Part shown: positions 51,480 through 63,059 of the stretch, in pieces | Numbering within the stretch: position 1 is the first letter of the stretch | Layout: each line of letters begins with the position of its first letter | From: Formicarius rufipectus | Taxonomy: Eukaryota; Chordata; Aves; Passeriformes; Formicariidae | Direction of reading: 5' to 3' | NCBI GenBank assembly: GCA_013399695.1 | Contig: VXAU01002502.1 | Coordinates: forward strand, 1,344,735-1,408,734 | Length of the DNA stretch: 64,000 nucleotides | Made by a program: the position numbers and the translations under genes | Notes under the pieces: generated by a model | What the model saw: only the letters and a program-made list of their open reading frames with translations | Told to the model about the DNA's origin: nothing | The model's database searches: none

Positions 51480-53925
51480 CTACTCAGTTGAAATCTAAAA
51501 TGAATGAAGACTTAAAAAAAAAAAAAAGCACACAAAAAAACCCCACATATTCCTCACTTACCATAAAACATGAGGACTGTAGCAGTTCTGCCCCAACTTT
51601 TAGCACCATGCAAACAACAGGGACCATTTTAAAAAACAAGATTTGAATGGCAGGTGGTTTACACAGCCACATATTGAAAACTTTAGAACAAAATCACTCA
51701 AGGCTCCAGTGCACTCAAGGGCAACTTTGTCAGTACATTTTGTAGGATTACAAAGATGCTTTACCTGGAGTCACTATGTGCTGTGGTCCAAGAAACATTC
51801 AAAGTTGGAGCAATTTGAATTCTTACTGAATTTGATGGCTCCCCTAAAGCTATGCTGCTGCCTAAGTGCAAACACAGAAAATACTTGTGGTTTCTAAAAA
51901 TGCTGTATATTAAGACAGAGTGCTAAGACAGCAATAAGAATGATGCAAAGAAAATTGCAACTCTTTATCCTAAAAGCCCAGCTAATGCAGTTTAAAAGTT
52001 GTAAAATGGGAATTAAAAGACACTCAGAGCACAATATTTTTTGTCAACTTTAAAAAAAAGTAAATAAAAAAAGCAGTGTTGACAACCCCCTACCACTAAT
52101 AATGCCTGCATAAAACACTACAGCTATTTACAGAGCAGTGTTTTCTTTACTGTTACTAGCTTCTCTTTCATGAATCACATTCTGGAAATTTAGAAGAATT
52201 TTAATACAAAACTTACCATAAAAAGTTATTGCTATGTTATACAGCTTCAATTTTAAGAAGAACTGCAGTCCAGAGTTTGAATTTTAGTATCAGGGAACCA
52301 TAATGAAATAAAAGATAACCTGATGGCTAAGAACAATTTCTTATATAAAGTTTTCAATATGCCTAGGTACATGCATCAATTTGAGCCCTTTTCTAAAACT
52401 CATCCTATGGCAGAAGTCCGAATGAAAACAGCAAGTACAAAATACTGATGCAAGCTAAGATAAAAGCCAAATCCCCATTCAAAATTTTAACAGTTAGTGT
52501 CGTCGGTTTTCTTTTGTNNNNNNNNNNNNNNNNNNNNNNNNNNNNNNNNNNNNNNNNNNNNNNTTTTTTTAATCTTGCATTTTATCTTATTCTTCAAAAG
52601 CTATTAATGGCAAACCAATTTTATATATATATTTATTCTACAAGCTCAGACTGTATAACTCCATACTTAGCACTTTTTTGTTCATATAGACTAGAGAGAA
52701 AACAACCCTAATGCTATGAGTAAAAACAACACAGAGGACTCATCTCCATCATTCTTTGTTATACATATATCCCTAATGCAGATTCTCCACATAGATTTCT
52801 TTCATAAAAATTCAGTTACTACTGCTTCTCCTCCCCATCCCCAGCCCCAACACGATTCTTCAGGCTCATGTGGCAGAGCACACAAATGTTGAAGCAGTGT
52901 TTGTTTGCTATTAACAAGGGGGGAAAAAAGGTTAGATCTTGTTTTAATTGGACAAGATGCTGTTAGAAATATCACAGACACTTTATACCAGTCAAGGTGC
53001 ATTTCAACTATCAGCACAACACACCACCCTCCTGTACTGTAGGGCACAGGATTATAATTTTGCACTTCATTGTTTTGCCCGGTCAGCTAAAGGCCTTCCT
53101 AATTTTTCCATTTTCTCCTTGAACAACACCAAAATCGGGTCATGAACCACTAATTATCTCAGTTTAAAAACTGCAGCAACTGCTTCTGAGCAACTCCATT
53201 CACTCCTGAACAAATCTTGCCTGAGAGAAAGCAGAAAAGGGAGAGGTGTTTTTTTTTATTTTTTTTTTTTTAAATTCTGGCAATCTTTGTTACAGTTCTC
53301 ACAGAAGAGGGTCTGTGAGCTCAGGCCACACTACAGAGACACGAAGCAGATGTGTAGGCTGGAGTGGTCAGGCAGACAGGGCACATTTGCAGAGAACAGG
53401 ACATCTACCATTCCTGTCTCTGGTGTTTCAGAGACACTTCAGGAAAGATAAAAGGCCAGGGTAAATAAATAAGACTTATACTGAATCAGTTCTATTCTCA
53501 ATGCACACACAAAATTGCAAAATCAGTAGCAGAAAAGACAAATATGCATAGTTTATTAGGAAATATGTGATATGCTAATAACATCAAAAAAGGGAGCTGG
53601 AGAGATGGGAAACAGCCTCTTCAAGCTCCTGTGAGATGTCTCTGTCAGGTCTATTCCACATAAATGAGCAGGGAACTCAGAAACAGCCCTTTTTGGTTTG
53701 TTTTAATAAGATGTGCTTTCTCAGCTCACTTTTCACATAGAGAAATTCTTCATAGTATTCAAGCAGAACTACTCACGAATTTGCACAAATGTGAGCTCAA
53801 AATTTTGTCTTATTTGGAGCAACAAGATTGATCTTTCTTGTTAAAGCAAGCTAGATTTGTTTTTCAGTTGACTGGCACCTAAGCATGCTATCATTTCACA
53901 AGATATGTTCATTCATTCAGTCTCC
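51480..53925. other. Unique DNA around an assembly gap, no gene recognised
   Basis: A 15-base A run at 51512, the 46-N gap at 52518-52563, and a T-rich tract at 53247-53272. A splice-flanked segment at about 53297-53459 is open in two frames but is not phase-compatible with the other candidates. Confidence 0.45.
52518..52563. other. Assembly gap (46 N)
   Basis: Forty-six undetermined bases between ggttttcttttgt and a run of T. Like the gap at 26235, it borders a homopolymer, so an unresolved T-rich tract is the likely content. Confidence 0.98.
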
Positions 53926-53929
53926 AATA

Positions 53930-54131
53930 AATTAGAATAAAATAAAGTATTTCAGTTGTAAGGGACCAGCAGTGACCATCTGGTCCAATTCAGAGGACCA
54001 AAAGTTAAAGCACCTTATTAAGGGCATTGCCCAAATCCTCTTAAACACTGATGGGAATGGGGCAAGGATCACCCCTCTAAGAAACCTGTTTGACCATACT
54101 CTTGGTAAGGAAATGCTTAACAGAGCTAGGG
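53930..54131 (-). mobile_element. CR1 LINE fragment, minus strand
   Basis: Reversed CR1 3' end: tcagttgtaagggaccagca, gtgaccatctggtccaattc, taagggcattgcccaaatcc, cttaaacactgatgggaatg and tttgaccatactcttggtaa. It resembles the copy at 29955-30345 in order and wording, so the two may belong to the same old subfamily. Truncated after about 200 bases. Confidence 0.85.
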
Positions 54132-55034
54132 AATGTATTGTGCATAACAGAACACAATAGCACATGAGCAAACAAATAGCAAATGAATAAACCTTCTTGA
54201 TGCTGCACTATAAACATGTATATTCCTTTACCCTGTTCTATTTCTTCCTGACCTACGTAACATGGATCAAAATGAATGCAAATCTGCTAATCATCTATAG
54301 ATTACTTTTTGAGGGAAACTATGGAGCATCTCTGTCATAAGAAACCAGCACTTCGGTATTTGCTGAATTTCTAACTAATTTTTATTTTTAGCTTCAGGAA
54401 GGACCTATCTTGCACAGTAACTCACAGATAGAGATGAAGATACTTAAATATCTACAGCTCACTTCTCCTCAAAAATATCAATATTTCACTCATGCTTACA
54501 AGACTCAAGGAATTCTGCAAACTAAAGCATTATATTTGTTGTTTTAAAGGCTGCTTTCAGTTGCTTCTAGTACAGTAATCTTTCTGAATTTTGTAGGTAT
54601 GAGGTGTCACTAGGATAAAGTGTTATTCCTATTCCTGTCAATGTGCCCATCATATTACCCTCTATAATCATTCCAAGGATTCATGTCAACAATGACACAA
54701 AAAGATGCTACTCACTATGAATTGCAGTTAAGAACACCATGTTTTCCAATACACTGCTCAGAATGTGAGTGATTCCCTATGCTGGGGTATTGCTTTATTA
54801 TTATCATTATTTTTATCCCAGCAAAATCACAGTCCTTAATGATGTGAGCTTGCAACAAAACTTGCCTCAAGCATTTTGTAGCCAGTCTGGGGAACAATGG
54901 ACAAACTCACTGCATTCATTATTAGCAAAGTATTTTAAGACAGTAACATTAGAATTAAACTGAGGGGCAGAAGTTCGGGGTTTTTTTTCCTATAAATGGG
55001 TCTGGCCACACAAATTAAACCCTTTTCCTTCAAG

Positions 55035-55141
55035 GTGCTCTTTTATATCAGTGTACAAAGACACATTTGAGAAGATTTGTTATATGCCTCAAGACGCAGT
55101 GCACCTTCATAGAAACAAAATGGCACAAACCCAGGGCAGAG
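55035..55141 (+). CDS. Candidate internal coding exon
   Basis: 107 bases between a pyrimidine-rich acceptor (aaacccttttccttcaag, ending at 55034) and a consensus donor (GGCAGAG|GTAAGAG at 55142). Two frames are open throughout. One, entered after two bases, gives ALLYQCTKTHLRRFVICLKT and 15 more residues and exits in phase 0. That entry phase fits the exit of the candidate at 40125 (G + GT gives Gly). The other, entered after one base, begins CSFISVYKDTFEKICYMPQD and exits in phase 1. Two open frames in one segment reduce the weight of either. No family is recognised. Confidence 0.22.
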
Positions 55142-55920
55142 GTAAGAGAGATCCTGTGTGATTTCATTTACTATTTTCTGGAAACCAGTTACAGGACTAG
55201 GAGAGAAATCATTCAGCCCCCTCCCCCATAGCAAGGCAGTTCTAGCTACACCTTTGTCCTACATTACCAGTTTTTATGTAAACCTCTCTTATAAACATCT
55301 CATATCAAAGACACTACAATTTGCCAGGAGAGCTGTGCAGAGTTCAAGTCTTCTTTCTATGACGTATTTCTTTTCCTCATAACATCTAAACTCAATCTTC
55401 ATGTAACTTAAACCCATGCTTCTTAAGCCCCCTAAGGTACACAGAGAAAAAGTTTTGCTGCAAGAAGGAAATTTTATGAACTAATCTTGCTATTCATCTT
55501 GGCATAGGTAGAGACTCTACTAGAGAACTCTGACCAGTTTTGCCTTTCACTGTGCAGTAAAAATACAGGCTGAAATAGCTCAAAAATCATCACTGAGAAT
55601 TACTATCACAAACAGATACGCTGCCACTCTCTTTCTCAAATCAAGGCTGAAGCCTGACTCTTTAAACACTGCTATAATTTATGTCAGCAAGTGCACTTTG
55701 TAGCAAGGAGGATGCAATGAGTTGTTATAATCTTAAACCCCTGCAGAATCATCAGTCAGAAGCTTTCTTTACAGAGTACTGAACCACCGCAGAAGGCAAG
55801 TTACACAAACAGGTACCAACACTAAGTTAACTGCCATTACCAATCTCAAAATGTAGAAGGGGACTATTCCATCAACTAAGAACATCTACTTGTTTTCATC
55901 CAAAAATGACATTTTATAGG

Positions 55921-55960
55921 GGAAAAAACAAAACAAAACAAAACAAACAAAAAAAAAACC
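55921..55960. repeat. (AAAAC)n-like tract
   Basis: Repeated aaaac/aaac units ending in a run of A; same type as the tracts at 27586 and 57590. Confidence 0.9.
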
Positions 55961-56615
55961 AGAACAAGTTTGGTGTGAAATATGAAGGGAGTGTACAGAA
56001 AACTTGCTGCTTCCTAGCTTTCCATTATCTGCTGGAGGTCTGGATGCTCCACGAAAAGGAGTATTAACCCAGCCAAGCACTCTGACTCTCCCTAGATCCG
56101 AAAGGTTAGGGTTGCTGTTCTTCTCCTCCTCACACAGCAGGCACAGAAGCCAGATGCCCATGAAAGACCACCATAAACACTGGGGGCAATGACTAAAATG
56201 AAGGAGTAGTTTAGAGCTCCTTAAATTTCATTTTGAAATGAAAGACAGGTTGAGCTTATGAACTCAGAGAGGATTTAGACACCCTTAGGGTTTTAAATAG
56301 TAAAAATGATACCCTTAATTGCATCCTGGAGCATTTATGTGTTGCAGAAGGATGATTGATATTTTATCTTTTAAAAGATGGAAAAATACTTGGAATTCTT
56401 ACCCCTTTTAAGCTGTTAACCTCACAGCCAATGTCCTTAGCCATTGGGCACTTTGTATACAAATATGCCTTGATCTTAGGTAGAGAAAAGAAGGCTGACT
56501 GCAACTGGACCTGCTTTTTTCCCCTTAATCATAGGCCAAGGCTTATGCTGGCAGTCTACCAGACAGTGACACACAGACATTGGCTCACTGCTTTTATTCA
56601 GCAAGAGGAAAAATT

Positions 56616-56637
56616 AAAAAAAAAAAAAAAAAAAAAG
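56616..56637 (+). repeat. Poly-A run, about 21 bases
   Basis: A long A run followed by ggttgg. It might be the tail of a retrotransposed sequence on the plus strand, but nothing recognisable lies just upstream. Confidence 0.85.
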
Positions 56638-57589
56638 GTTGGAGAACTTATTCTGTTCTTATTGGCAATTCTTAGCATTTACATAGGACAGGTTTGCCCC
56701 TCTTGATTACTACTTGGAGCACAAGTGATCCTACAGAAGCCACAGGGGCTGCCTGGGGACCAAGGCTGTGCTTCACGTGTATCTTGTTGTTACAGAGATT
56801 ATTTTGCACTCCATGTCATACATGGGAGTCAGGAGAGAACTTAATGAACATGGGACTCAACAACTAGGATTAGCAGCAGGAAGTTATAGAACATTAGATT
56901 GATGAGCTAAAGCTACCAGGCCCAGAACAGGAACAATTGGTAAGAATCCAAGACTCACAGCCAAGGACCAGAGCCCTACAACACCAGTTGCCAGGAAAAA
57001 AATGCCTATTGTACCAACACAAAAGGAATAGAAAAAGAAAAAAAGTTTGCTCTCAAAGCATGTGACTTGGGGACTGAAAAAAACCCAAAACAACCACCAA
57101 ACCGAAAAAGAGGAATGACAACCTCCTGCTCAGAAGCAACAGGAAAAAAAAAAAAAAAAAAAGCTAATGCACAAGCAGGGAGAATTTTACATCAGCTTTT
57201 TTTTAAAGAAACAAAATAGTTGTGTAGAATACAACTGATGGAAACCCACAGAGCCAGAAAATGAAGTTGATAGAAGTTTCCAATGTTTTCCTCTCATTCT
57301 GACAAAATCCTTTCACCTGCTTAGAGAGGCTGATGTGGATGCTTTGTGAAAGCAGCGCTCTGGCATTGCCTTAAACAGAGCATCGGTAAGCTCTGGATGC
57401 AAAGAAGTAAGTAGCCATTTTAGTACATTTGTTTCCTGTTGCTTACACAAATTTGAACATCTCTCTTGGCACTATCACTCTTAAATCCTAACTTTGATTC
57501 CAATAAGATACTAGCATTGAGGGAGTGGGGAATGCATTTTTTGCTTATGTGTTCAGTGTTGCAGTTTTAAAGAGAGGGTATTCTGAGGA

Positions 57590-57637
57590 AAAAAAACAAA
57601 CAAACCAAACAAACAAACAAAAAAACCCCACACACAA
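57590..57637. repeat. A/C-rich low-complexity tract
   Basis: AAAC/AACC units ending in cccacacacaacc, about 48 bases. Confidence 0.88.
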
Positions 57638-58695
57638 CCTACAGAAAAATGCAGCTTCAACCTTCCTACATGTATACAAAAAATATCAACAAAAGCAAGG
57701 AAAAGCAGCTGAATTACTCATCTTTGCAAAGTTGTCTCCGGTGTCCAGCTCTGCTTCAGTTTATCCTTCATTCATGATGGACTTCCTTGGTTGTTTTTTT
57801 TTTTTTTACAGTGAGCATTCTTGCTTATTCCTAGTATGTCCTTCTGCATTAATATATGCACATCTGTAAGGGATGTCCAGAGCATGTTTTCCTGTATCTA
57901 TATTTTGCAAATGAAAATAAAACCAGAATAACTATATCCTTAAAACTAGAGCCCTAGAAGCCAAATCTATGAAAATAATTCATAATTGAGTAATTCTTCA
58001 GAAATATGCAGAAATGCAAAGAAATGGAACTCTCCTCTCCTATGGAACTCACAAAACACAGCATTCCTACAAGGAACATACATGGATTAAACTTGTGGAA
58101 GACAGGAGCATCTCACTGTGCTGTCCTCTGACGAGTCTCCTGTTTCCATGCGATGTTGGAGGGGAATACTACATTTCTCAGTGTGCAACTCCTGCCAAAC
58201 ACACACAAGGCAGGGGAAAGGAAAGAGAAGCAGAAAGTGAGATTAAAAAGAAAAAGGAGAAAAGGAGGGAATAATTTCTTTGTGGCACAGTTGTTTCTCT
58301 TTAAGAGGCTCACCTTGCAGATGCTCCCCAACTAAAGCAATTGACAGATGGCAACCACTGCAGATGGGTCTGCACAGCTGAGACACACATACAGCTGCGA
58401 GGAGTTGGCTCAGCAGGGTTTGCTTTTCCTTCTGCCAGCCACAGTCACAGCACTTTCTGAGAGTGGGTGGCAAAGTAGGGAGGGGATTTCCCAAATTCAT
58501 GGCAGTGGAAAAAGCCTTCTGTTAACATCACTTACTTTCTTCCTTATTATCCCGAGTGTGTGATAGTACAAGACATTCTGCTTATTCACTAATGAAAAGA
58601 GATATAATTTGCCATCTACTAATTAATATGTCTGATTAATTTAGAGAAGATTTATTAGATGCAAATCTGGTGTTAATTTATCCTCTTTCTTACAG

Positions 58696-58786
58696 ATTGC
58701 CACTCAGCTCTTACGAAGCCACAAAACCTTACAGATTTCATCCTAGTTCTGCACCAACAATTCCTACACTGAAGAGTAAATTGTAG
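58696..58786 (+). CDS. Candidate terminal coding exon
   Basis: A strong acceptor (taatttatcctctttcttacag, ending at 58695) opens a segment with two usable frames. Entered after one base, it gives LPLSSYEATKPYRFHPSSAP and nine more residues to a TAG at 58784-58786. That is a proline/serine-rich, basic tail that looks like a genuine C-terminus. Entered in phase 0, it gives 16 residues (IATQLLRSHKTLQISS) to a TAG at 58744-58746, which fits the exit of the candidate at 55035. No donor is seen before the stops, so this would be a last exon. The upstream AT-rich DNA looks unusually motif-rich. No AATAAA occurs in the next few hundred bases, which weighs against it. Confidence 0.27.
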
Positions 58787-58789
58787 GCT

Positions 58790-61380
58790 GTGAAACAAAG
58801 TCCACTAATGTCAGTATTATAATGTGGCCATGAAGATAAACTTAACTTACATCATGGAACATAATAAGAAAAGGATCATATTTCGAGACTGATTGTGAAA
58901 ACATCTTTGCCCAACCCACAACACACACTGTAGTACTTTTTTTAACCTTGTGAATTAACTTTTTTCAGATTTTGTTGTTGTGTCAGTTTTTATCTTTGCA
59001 ATGAATTTTACTGAATTCTCTGTGTCCTCAAGATATTTTTTGTCTGGGTAAGGCCTCAGCCTAGCAGGCTAACAATTCTCCAGTAACAGAGATGCTAATA
59101 ACTGTTTCTACCTAGAGTATTAATGTATTTAATATCTTTTAAAAGGCAAACAGTAATTAAGATCTACGCATTTCAGTAGTATAAGAAAACAGTCCAACAC
59201 ATTATCTCTCATTTTGAAATAGTACTCTGAGTAACAACTGTATGAAAATATGCTTAGAGGGTGATAATTTGAGAGCAAGGATTCCTATTTGCATGCTTAG
59301 TTTACGCAGGGAACCTTCTAGCCTATTACTGTAAAGACTAAAATGTGCTAATAGACACGTGTGCCCTCCTCCACCTGCCCTCCTAATTATGGGGACTGCA
59401 TACATGGGTATGGTTAATAGAGATGTGCATTCATTCTGTTACAATGCCTGCACTCACACATCCTACAAGAAAGTGCATCTGATGGAGCCTGCTAAGGTCC
59501 ATTTTGGCGTGCAAACCGACCACTTCTGGAGCTCAGTTTCCCTGCCTTTTCTCTCATTCAGTATCATCCAAGTGCTGGAGTTTCAGTACATCATAACTGA
59601 GAGCATTTTTCCCTCCCTCTTGCTTAATAGAATCTCATACAGACAGAAATGTTCTGTGGATGGACATGACTGCTAATGCCACATTTAAAGAGGCAGGATA
59701 TCTCCTTTCAGAAAACGGTGGGGAGCAAGGTTTTCCTGTGCCATCCCAGCTGCAGAGAGGCAATTTTCATTTAGTTGGGCTGATTCATTAAGATGAAAAG
59801 AGGCTACATGATAGAGATACATAGGTGATGATATATGTCCATCTACAAACAGTAATACCAACCTGTTTGTTCTATATAACAAGAACCACAGAGGGAAATA
59901 TCAGAGGAAGAATAAAACAATGGTAATTTAACCATTAAAGAATAAACTCTCTTTGCCTGGAAAGAAAGATGTTTCTAGTACTGTCATAGTCCTCGACTTG
60001 TTCTTTAATAATCATATCTAAAACAAAATGCTTGAGAAAGGTGCTATAGCACACCACTGCCATTTCCAGTATACCACAAAGTGTGAGAGAATGGGAGCAA
60101 TGTGTAAAATGATTATATCCTTACTTATAATTTAGTAGCACACATACATATTTAGTCATGTTTTGAACAAAGAGACTGTCTCTAACAAGTTAGAATGAAC
60201 ACGTCTACAAACTGTTAAATGAGCTTGGTTAATAAAGCAAATTACTAAACAAGCACACCAGGAAGATGTGTCAGTTATTTCTTCACCTCAGAGTATATAA
60301 AAGACTGGTCTCTAGGGATGTTCTTATTTAAAAGGTTTTTATTAGTATCCTGTAAATCCACCCATGATGATATTTCCACCAAAGCAGAAGTCAGATTTGT
60401 GGAGTCAGATTTGTGACAAGTTTTTGTTAATGCAGCTCATAGGAGATTCTATTGATGCTCAGTTTTTGATTGCCCATTTATGTACTTTTAGATAAGGGGA
60501 GAAAATAGATCAGAACTTAAAAAAAACCTAAATATAATTAGACAGCTAAATCAATTCAAATACAGATATATCACTTCCATATAGCAAATACACGCGTTAT
60601 CCTTGTATAATACATGGCATTATCAAGTCAATGAAATAGTCCTGCAATTTTACTAAAGGGTGCATTTCATAAAACTGGTTAAAGATACATTTGAGGACCT
60701 ACATCAATATGTTTAATAAGTCATGCATAAACAAGAACTGTAAGCCTCCACAAGGAAACAATAATTCTCTTCCCCCCCCCCCGCTGCCCCCCCGCCTTCC
60801 TTTATAAGTTGACATTTTCCTTCCTTCTTTCCTTTCCACGGTGGTCCTTTTAACAGCCACCATTGTGCTTTTATGGCACTTTTAACTCCTTTCCCCCACA
60901 AAGCTTTTGAATCAGTATTAATCATAAATGAGTATTTGGAAATTGCCTGTCCATGATGGCACTTATTGAGGTGGGGCAAACTTAAACCAAACTGTGGGCC
61001 AAATTCAGACTTCCAGGAGCAAGATAATTTCTATTTGCTGAAAACACACTTTTGAGGTTGTCCTTAACGGAGAAGTAACCGACACACCATTACCAGCCTC
61101 ATCTCCAGCTGTTTTCCTTTCCGTGCACAACTTCTTGCAACTCAAGAGGAACTCAATTTTGCAAGGGAACACGTAAATTCCCCGCCCTGCCCTCCCCTCC
61201 CCCCAACTTTTATTCAGGGACACAGTTAATGAATTTCTCTTTACAGGCAGCACTTGACAAACAGGCAGTATTTCTATGTACAGAACAGCCAAACTACTGA
61301 GCAAATACACACTTAGGAAGTTATTTACAAGTCTTATCTGGGAGAATGAAGCAACTCTAAAGAAAGGGTTCTCACCTTAT
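58790..61380. other. Unique DNA with a C-rich tract
   Basis: No gene or transposon recognised. A C-rich tract lies at 60772-60797. Confidence 0.5.
60772..60797. repeat. C-rich tract
   Basis: A run of 11 C, then gctg, then seven C, gcc. The reverse strand has long G runs that could form a G-quadruplex or i-motif pair. Confidence 0.9.
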
Positions 61381-61383
61381 GAA

Positions 61384-61830
61384 AAATCACAGAATTGTTT
61401 AAGATGGAAAACATACCTGAGATTGAGTCAACCTTGAACTGATGACCATCTTGTGAACTAGACCACAGCATTAAGCACTACGTCCAATTGTTTCTTGCCT
61501 CTCTGGGGAGCCCATTCTTATGTTTAAACAACCCTTCTCCTGAAGAAATTCCTCCTAATGTCCAACATGAACCTTCCCTGGCATGGTTTGGGCCTACATC
61601 CTCTTATCCTGTTGCTAGTTACCTGGGAGAGGAGGCCAAGCCCCACTCAGCCACAACCTCCTTTCAGGCAGTTGTAGGGAGCAATATGGTCCACCTGGAG
61701 CCTCATTTTCTCCAGGCTAAACCACTTGGAGCTCTCTCCTCTGCTCCTCATAGAACTTGTGTTCCAGACCATTCACCAACTCCTTTACCCTTTTCTGATC
61801 ACGCAATTTTTAAAGAGTATGGGAGTATTT
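61384..61830 (-). mobile_element. CR1 LINE fragment, minus strand
   Basis: Reversed CR1 3' region: a start resembling aatcacagaattgtttaaga, then aaattcctcctaatgtccaa, agttacctgggagaggaggc, cagccacaacctcctttcag, gcagttgtagggagcaatat, ttttctccaggctaaaccac, tgctcctcatagaacttgtg and ttccagaccattcaccaact. It belongs to a CR1 type with the gcagttgtagggag block, as in the copy at 29955. The open frames inside (61488-61865) are element sequence. Confidence 0.93.
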
Positions 61831-61839
61831 TTATGTCCA

Positions 61840-62580
61840 ATACATTGTCCAAGCACAGTGTGTAAGAGGACAAAATGTCCATTCTGCAAGCTAAATGTAC
61901 AGACACCAATTCTTCAAAGGAGATTATTAAAAAAATAAAACCAAACCCAAAGCAAGCTACCCTATAGTAGTTGCTTTGAAATGAAATACTTTTTAAATGT
62001 ATATATATGATACTCATGATTCTGTGCAAAACTCAAGTCTATATTAAAGCACAGGAGTGCAGCTAGAATTATAGGAGTTTTATCTCTTATTTCCATACTT
62101 TTTTTTTCTCCAGTCTAAATGAACAATCATACTGTACTAGACACCAAATTAACATTTTCATGTTTTTGAAGCTTTGGGGAAACAATAGTCCTGTGTTCCT
62201 CAAACTCGGTTCTGTAGTGCTTTCACGAATAAGAAACTCAGCTCATTGGAGAAATATTTGTGATTCCCTGAGCTCATGTGCACACAGAGAAGGTTACCAA
62301 ACAAATGTCTTTTTTTTTCTCCCTTCTTCAAAAGTGAATCTTTACCTTTTCATATTTACATTCCCAATACATGTTTACCCTGAAAGCTCAGACACAACTG
62401 TCAAACTTGATTGCCAAACATGTTGATGCCACTCTGGACACAGTCCTTCGAGTTTTCCCTATGTGAGGAATGCCTGATTTACATCTCTGTTCATGATCTG
62501 TTAAGGACTTGTAGCATAATCTCCAGTAAAATGATGAAGACAGCATCTATCACAAGCTCCAGGGGACTAAAGCAACTACA
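61840..62580. other. Unique DNA, no gene recognised
   Basis: Nothing recognised between the CR1 copy and the LTR relic. Confidence 0.5.
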
Positions 62581-62584
62581 GTGA

Positions 62585-62925
62585 TTCTTGTCACCAAGAG
62601 GAAAGGTGACTTGACAGCTGACCAAAGGGATGCTCCATACCACAAGGGCTGATGCTCAGATACAACAACAAGGAAAAGGAGAAGGGAGAGCTTTTGTTAT
62701 ATACAGTATTGCCCTTCTGCAGTCCTGTGTCCCAGGAAGAGGCCAGACATTGCCTGCTAATGGGAAGTGGAGAGTAAAATCTTTCTTTTCTCTTTTCTTC
62801 TGTGTGCATTAACTTTCACTTTTATCTCAGTAAATTGCCTTATCTCAGCCTGTGGGGTTTTTTACCCACTTATCTTCTCTCCCCTAACCAGCTGAGGAGG
62901 GATGGCACAGCTTAGAGACCTGGAG
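62585..62925 (+). mobile_element. Degenerate ERVL-type LTR fragment
   Basis: The order of blocks matches the common avian ERVL-type LTR as remembered: gctgaccaaagggatgctcc, ataccacaagggctgatgct and gcctgctaatgggaagtgga, then a CT-rich stretch with tgtgtgcattaactttcact, then taaattgccttatctcagcc, tgtggggttttttacccact and tatcttctctccccta. Plus orientation. The TATA and AATAAA positions are mutated and the usual GC-rich end is not clear, so this is an old, incomplete copy. No internal viral gene was recognised beside it. Confidence 0.7.
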
Positions 62926-63050
62926 ATGAATCTGACTCTACTTGACCAGACCTGTCTTACCTGGACATGGGGACAGATCCCGATCTGATGGAGACAGACC
63001 TGGACTTAGCTGGACATGGGCAAGACTTAATTGACCTGGACCTGACTTCA
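62920..63050 (+). repeat. Degenerate CTGGAC-rich repeat
   Basis: CTGGA occurs at 62920, 62961, 63000, 63010 and 63036, often as GACCTGGAC. CTGGACATGGG occurs at 62961 and again at 63010, 49 bases apart. This looks like an irregular minisatellite directly after the LTR relic. It could be part of the retroviral leader or an independent expansion. Confidence 0.5.
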
Positions 63051-63059
63051 CTTAAGCTC

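Larger units (their letters stand above)
54140..58690. other. Unique DNA with simple repeats; one exon candidate inside
   Basis: Apart from the candidate exon at 55035-55141, no gene is recognised. A/C-rich tracts at 55921-55960 and 57590-57637 and A runs at 56616-56637 and 57144-57162 are present. The sequence just before 58690 is AT-rich, with TAATTA-like sites and an octamer ATGCAAAT at 58659-58666. Confidence 0.45.

Noticed and set aside
53297..53459. Splice-flanked GC-richer segment with a GTAAAT donor
   Set aside because: Open in two frames, but the frame that would follow the 40125 candidate stops within eight codons, and a long T run creates the acceptor tract.
56884..57093. 69-codon hydrophobic minus-strand frame resembling membrane helices
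   Set aside because: No family recognised and no splice or start support; T-rich DNA readily encodes such peptides.
57329..57387. Segment between a good acceptor and GTAAGC
   Set aside because: All three frames are closed.
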